NCBI RefSeq assembly: GCF_032854445.1
Contig: NC_088302.1
Coordinates: forward strand, 27,059,080 to 27,123,079
Direction of reading: 5' to 3'
Source: Liolophura sinensis
Lineage: Eukaryota > Mollusca > Polyplacophora > Chitonida > Chitonidae
DNA: 64,000 nucleotides
The notes beneath the pieces are model-generated. The model was not told where the DNA came from, did not search any database, and was given only the letters and a program-made list of their open reading frames with translations. Positions within the stretch are counted from its first letter, which is position 1, and every line of letters starts with the position of its first letter. Of this stretch, positions 60,501 through 64,000 are shown piece after piece. A program made the position numbers and the translations under genes.

Positions 60501-63081
60501 ATGGCTGTGGAAAGTTAACAGTGAATAAGGTCTTCAAGATTTTATTTAAATTTTCAAGGGTGCTAACTACCTAATTCAGTGAGAAATTCGTAAAACTGCA
60601 TATTGTTGAAGTGAGGTGATACATACATACATACATATGTACGTTCAAATATTGTCCTCTAAACCAAAGTATCTGTAGATTGGCATGGTCATTCACCGAT
60701 ACTATTCTTTTCTAAATAAATAAAACGCCACATTTGATTTAGACCTTGAAAAACGCGCTGTTTTGAGGACAGTACAGCCCACCAGCGCAGAAGAGAGTCA
60801 GCAGGAAGGTTACATACCCAAATAGAAGAAAACCTTACGCAGATTCTAGAACATACTGCCGTAGCACACTAAAACTGCAACTACTTCGGCAAATTGGTGA
60901 CAATCTCTGAAATGCCCTCATAGGATTCTTTGCTTCCAGTTCAGGGCCCAAAAAGCTCTTTATCCTAACTTATCTCAAATATAATTCTTATATCAACTAT
61001 AACACTTAACTTATCTCAACTATAATGTTAAACTTATCTCGAATATAATTTTCACCCTGAAGGACTAATAAACTGCTAGTATACATGCTGTGGGTCTTTG
61101 GTAAAACTTGATAAAGGGCTGTCTTATTAAGCAAGAATGAAAGTATCAATGTATTGTTCAGAATCTTGATTTATTTATTGATTTGATTGGTATTTTATAC
61201 TGCACCAGGGCCTTGAAATTATACATGTACACCCACACAGCGAATCAAATCCCACTAAGAGGGAGGAACATAATAATGCTAACAAAAAAGTCCATGTGCA
61301 TCTCTTCCCAGCCCAAATACATTTGAAAAAACTTTTAGGAAAGTCAGTTGAAAGCTATACACGGAGTTTTCATGAGGTCCCCATTCCTTCTGCATAAAGG
61401 GACATGTGATGAAAAAATTCATGGAATATAACCCAAAAAAAAGTACATGAACATCACGAGAGAAGACATCCAGCTTCAGCACAATCCAGTAGGTGATGCA
61501 GGAGATACATTAACAAGAAATGCTTACCAACAAACAGAAAAGATGATCGCTATCATATAAGCCAGCCAGTTTATAAGCTGATCAACGTAAAAGTGAAACC
61601 ACCCTCAAGATATACACCTAACTATGAACACAACAAATTACTCTGAAACTTTTGCTAGTACATCAACATATAGGTATATGTGTGTGTACATCATACACAC
61701 TCAAACCAGCATAGGCAAAAAGCTACATGTGTAAATGGCCAATTGCCTGGTAACAGGTTGACGAACAAAAACGTAGTTTAAAACAAGCCGAAACTGACAC
61801 AAATGCACCACCCATACCATGACTGTTACAAATATATGTACAGTAGTGCCCCTTATATGTACTCAACGTATAGAAGTCCTGTAACCCACAAATCCCAGAG
61901 ATTCAGACATTTACCTGTATATCAAAGCCAATGCCATGTGCCCGGCACATCTGGAAGTAAACACTGTAGTGAACAACAGCCAGGTTTGTATGCAGTAGTC
62001 GAGCACTCATCACACCATAGCGGTTTGTGTTCTTGGGCGGCTGAAACCAACAACACTAACTGGATAAAATATGGATGATTGCTAGTAGTTCACTGTAAAT
62101 AAAAATATGAAGATAAGAAACCACTTTTAAAGGGACTAACAATATATACCTGAAAACGGCAAAGACTGTTTATGTTCCAACAATTACATATTTTCAAAGC
62201 CACTTTCAACTCTTACTAAAATTGAATCTTGTCACAAGCTTGTCCAAATTTGCCTTGCAGAAATTGGCAGGAGGAGCTAGCCGAATCTCCCGGCTAGATT
62301 TCTTCAGCTTCCCACTGACTGGCACAAACTTCCCACTACTAAGCACAAGGTTCCTGCTAGCTAGCACAAGCTCTCCAGTTGTCAATGTTTAGCTTGTCTA
62401 AGGTGCCCAGTTTTTACCACTAGTTAGCAGAATCTCTCCAGTTGTCAATGTTTAGCTTGTCCAAGCATCTAGACTAAATTTATTCAGTCTCTGAAATGCA
62501 CTAAAAATTGGATAATAACTACTGCTATGTTAATTCAGGGACTGACACTGTGATGATGAAATTGAAAATGATAAATGAACAGGGAACATTTTATCTGCAT
62601 TATTATGGATATTCATGACTTTTTGATTTATTAGGTTTCCTAACCTGGATGTTAAATGCTCAAAAACACTCCAGGTTTCCTGCACCTAAACTGCAATGTC
62701 CATTATGTCATGATGGGACACTCCAAAAGGTACAACAGCATTGTTATTGAAATAACCATGCTGCATCTGCATATTTTACAGGTATAAAATGACCATTGAT
62801 GGCAAACCTTCATATAATTAACCAAACAGGTGACACACTTTCATTGCTCATTATAGGCACAGCACAAGTGTCATGCCTGTCGAAGTATAGAAACGCACCT
62901 CCTCACACATTCCCTCCAAAATCCTCTTCTTCTTAGGTTTGGTCTCCTTGGGAGTGGGCACATCAAACACATGAGTTTTAGTGTTCAGAACACCTTGGCT
63001 GACAAACTCCATCAGTCTAAACATGGCCAGGCTGTCTGAGTACATCAAGCTCAGGTCAATAGCCCACAGTTTTTGTTCCAT
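57445..63081 (-). CDS. Host gene, 3' part, five exons; product not recognised
   Basis: Minus-strand exons: A 62899-63081, B 61915-62040, C 60280-60341, D 59893-60001, E 57445-57585. Every junction has AG before and GT after the exon, and the phases agree throughout (0, 0, 0, 2, 0), giving 206 codons to a stop at 57445-57447. Exon A opens [21 protein letters not shown] contains [56 protein letters not shown] begins [20 protein letters not shown]. The sequence looks helical and soluble, with a basic [10 protein letters not shown] stretch in A and a polar tail. I do not recognise the family. The 5' part lies beyond 64000 or in exons I could not see. Confidence 0.8.
57759..58887. mobile_element. 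TTAA-flanked inverted-repeat DNA element, 1.13 kb
   Basis: Left end TTAA then agtgacatggccgcccaaa; right end, read inward on the minus strand, TTAA then aatgacatggtcgcccaaa: two mismatches over about 19 bp. TTAA at both ends is the target duplication used by piggyBac-like and some other cut-and-paste elements. A subterminal copy of atggccgcccaatgtt lies near 58079. No transposase is visible, so it would be non-autonomous. It carries an exon-like frame (58351-58562). Confidence 0.65.
58351..58562 (-). CDS. Exon-like frame inside the TTAA element
   Basis: ATG at 58562 (aaATGagg, A at -3) opens 70 codons that end in a strong donor, gatag/gtgagt, at 58351. The second half, [14 protein letters not shown] and [20 protein letters not shown] followed by DVAKLLLDR, looks like genuine protein: charged, helical, and like an N-terminal segment seen in many uncharacterised animal proteins. 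It leaves in phase 2, which does not fit host exon E (phase 0), so it is not part of the surrounding gene in this form. No continuation exon was identified. Confidence 0.45.
58888..59065. other. Intronic spacer
   Basis: Nothing recognised. Confidence 0.4.
59066..59125 (-). repeat. SINE 3' fragment
   Basis: On the minus strand, accgtcctataagtgaaata then ttcttgagtacggcgtaaaa and caccaat match the 3' domain of the SINE at 56176-56422. The 5' part is absent. Confidence 0.8.
59751..59860 (+). repeat. SINE 5' fragment
   Basis: ggggacctccttgtctgagg is a tRNA-like head, followed by accaatgcagtcgctgtgag and ttc.agctaatgctggcttc, matching the 5' half of the SINE at 56176. The 3' domain is missing. 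Confidence 0.7.
59893..60001 (-). CDS. Host gene exon D
   Basis: 109 bp, acceptor ggttgcag/a, donor aag/gtaact. Its first base completes the codon left open by exon C. Confidence 0.83.
60280..60341 (-). CDS. Host gene exon C
   Basis: 62 bp, acceptor cttttcag/gag, donor gtt/gtaagtaag, entering in phase 0 and leaving in phase 2. Confidence 0.8.
60342..61914 (-). other. Intron between host exons B and C
   Basis: About 1.57 kb of AT-rich sequence bounded by a clean donor and acceptor. It includes a probable diverged SINE remnant near 61165-61270. The 67-codon minus frame at 61279-61482 has no supporting motif. Confidence 0.65.
61165..61270 (-). repeat. Diverged SINE 3' remnant
   Basis: gatttgattggtattttatactgc at the left and gggaggaac at the right, in the order expected for a reversed and eroded copy of the SINE 3' domain. 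The match in the middle is weak. Confidence 0.35.
61915..62040 (-). CDS. Host gene exon B
   Basis: 42 codons in phase 0 at both ends, acceptor ggtttcag/ccg and donor cag/gtaaatg. The plus-strand 91-codon frame over the same bases is its shadow. Confidence 0.85.
62041..62898 (-). other. Intron between host exons A and B
   Basis: 858 bp between a gtgcgt donor and a ggtttcag acceptor. It contains a small 63-bp direct repeat at 62371-62465. Nothing else is recognised. Confidence 0.65.
62371..62465 (+). repeat. Direct repeat, 63-bp period
   Basis: ctctccagttgtcaatgttt followed by agcttgtc.aag occurs at 62371 and 62434. Confidence 0.8.
62899..63081 (-). CDS. Host gene exon A
   Basis: 61 codons in phase 0, acceptor tttgtccag/atg and donor gag/gtgcgt. 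An ATG falls right at the acceptor, so an internal start is possible, but the clean acceptor argues for an internal exon. Confidence 0.78.
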
Positions 63082-64000
63082 CTGGACAAACAAGAGAACA
63101 AAAATAAATAGATGTGAGTGTGGTACACAGAATTCATTTTGGCTAACCGCTATTTAGGTGTTAAACCCTGAATTGTAAATTGAATTGTTTTTTCAGTTGG
63201 TTTCATTGGACACGAAAAATCTGACCAACCCAGACTTAATTTAAAAATATCATGTTTTATACATACTGTATTTGACCTAAAGAAAAATCAACGAAAAAAT
63301 GTGTTTTGAGCAGTAAATCCAGTACACGAACCTTTTAAAAAAACTTAAAAATATATTTATATGTTTAAACAGAACTCCTCAAATCAGGTAGAATGAGTAA
63401 CTTAGTCTTGGTTGAAATTTTAGGTGACATGTTGTACATCATTCCCAGTTGTATGAGTCTATATACCACATTCAGAATCCCAGAGTAAAATCGTCTGATT
63501 TTTTGGAACTTGCTATTTTCAGTCTGCTGCCATAGGAACCACAAATTTGACTGAAACAGGCCCTGTTTAATTAGGAACCTAATTCACCCCAATACGAAAC
63601 TGTACATATATATGAAATTTGAAACTCCTGTGTAAAATGGAATCGAAAGAAAGCAGTCAGAGATATATGTATGATTGTGAATGTAAAAAAATACAGATCT
63701 TTCAAAGTATTATTAAATGTTTGAGACAAATGTATGACAAGAGTAAATAGTTAATCCTTACAAAAATTAACAAAAAATATGACATTTGAAAATGTATAAA
63801 AGAATACCAGCAGTATTGTGGTAAATAAAACCATGACAACTGTGAAAATGGACAAATGTGAGTTGCGACACATCATCATGTATGTATCCACCAAAAATTA
63901 AAACTCTGTGTGGAAGAAAAATGAAGAAAAATGTGCAATTCTATTGTAATGCCTACAACTTCAAAACTTAATCTATGATGGGAATGTGTGTACCAAACTT
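63082..64000. other. AT-rich sequence upstream of exon A
   Basis: Probably intron of the host gene. I see no further exon with splice sites in this stretch. Confidence 0.4.

Noticed and set aside
61279-61482. 67-codon minus frame as a further exon of the host gene
   Set aside because: Splice phases from exon B to exon C already match directly, and this frame has no supporting splice sites or motif.
61803-62078. 91-codon plus-strand frame
   Set aside because: It is antisense to host exon B, which has clean splice borders and matching phases on the minus strand.

Overview
This window is eukaryotic nuclear DNA, most likely from a mollusc or a related lophotrochozoan. The signs are a long AT-rich satellite, tRNA-derived SINEs with the conserved 3' domain common in mollusc genomes, a Polinton/Maverick element, a Tc1/mariner element, a Crypton-type recombinase fragment, and a host gene split into short exons with GT/AG introns. 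No prokaryotic signal was seen. Most long open frames in the window are accidental frames inside the satellite or inside (TA)n tracts.

Layout. (1) Positions 1-30728: about 56 head-to-tail copies of a 550-bp satellite, broken by a 200-N gap at 9051-9250, with higher-order duplications (a trimer of 1650 bp and a block of about 5.6 kb repeated 9.33 kb away). (2) 30729-35103: eight older, diverged monomers in the opposite orientation. (3) 35104-38092: about five diverged monomers in the original orientation. (4) 38093-54306: a degenerate Polinton/Maverick of about 16.2 kb bounded by imperfect terminal inverted repeats of about 400-440 bp; its outer flanks on both sides are satellite sequence, so it landed in the old edge of the array. 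(5) 54330-54690: the last diverged monomer. (6) 54690-64000: ordinary host DNA with SINEs, a small tandem repeat, a TTAA-flanked inverted-repeat element and the 3' end of a host gene on the minus strand (five exons, all splice phases agreeing, product not recognised).

Inside the Polinton, the left end carries a C2H2 zinc-finger exon (+) and the right end a PC4-like gene (-). Both lie just inside matching CCAAT-plus-TATA-like promoters that belong to the inverted repeats. The minus strand from the right also encodes a chromodomain integrase, a small membrane protein, a Pro/Ser-rich protein, an FtsK/HerA-type packaging ATPase, two small overlapping conserved Polinton proteins and a structural-type protein. 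The plus strand holds the N-terminal part of the protein-primed DNA polymerase B. Nearly all of these frames carry stops or frameshifts. The polymerase catalytic half, the major capsid protein and the protease were not seen, and the polymerase fragment runs tail-to-tail into the structural gene, which suggests an internal deletion or rearrangement. The element hosts later insertions: a 1528-bp Tc1-like transposon in a (TA)n tract, tRNA-like SINE heads, a Crypton-type tyrosine recombinase remnant and a 138-bp foldback hairpin. The whole is a dead, nested mobile-element island at a satellite boundary.
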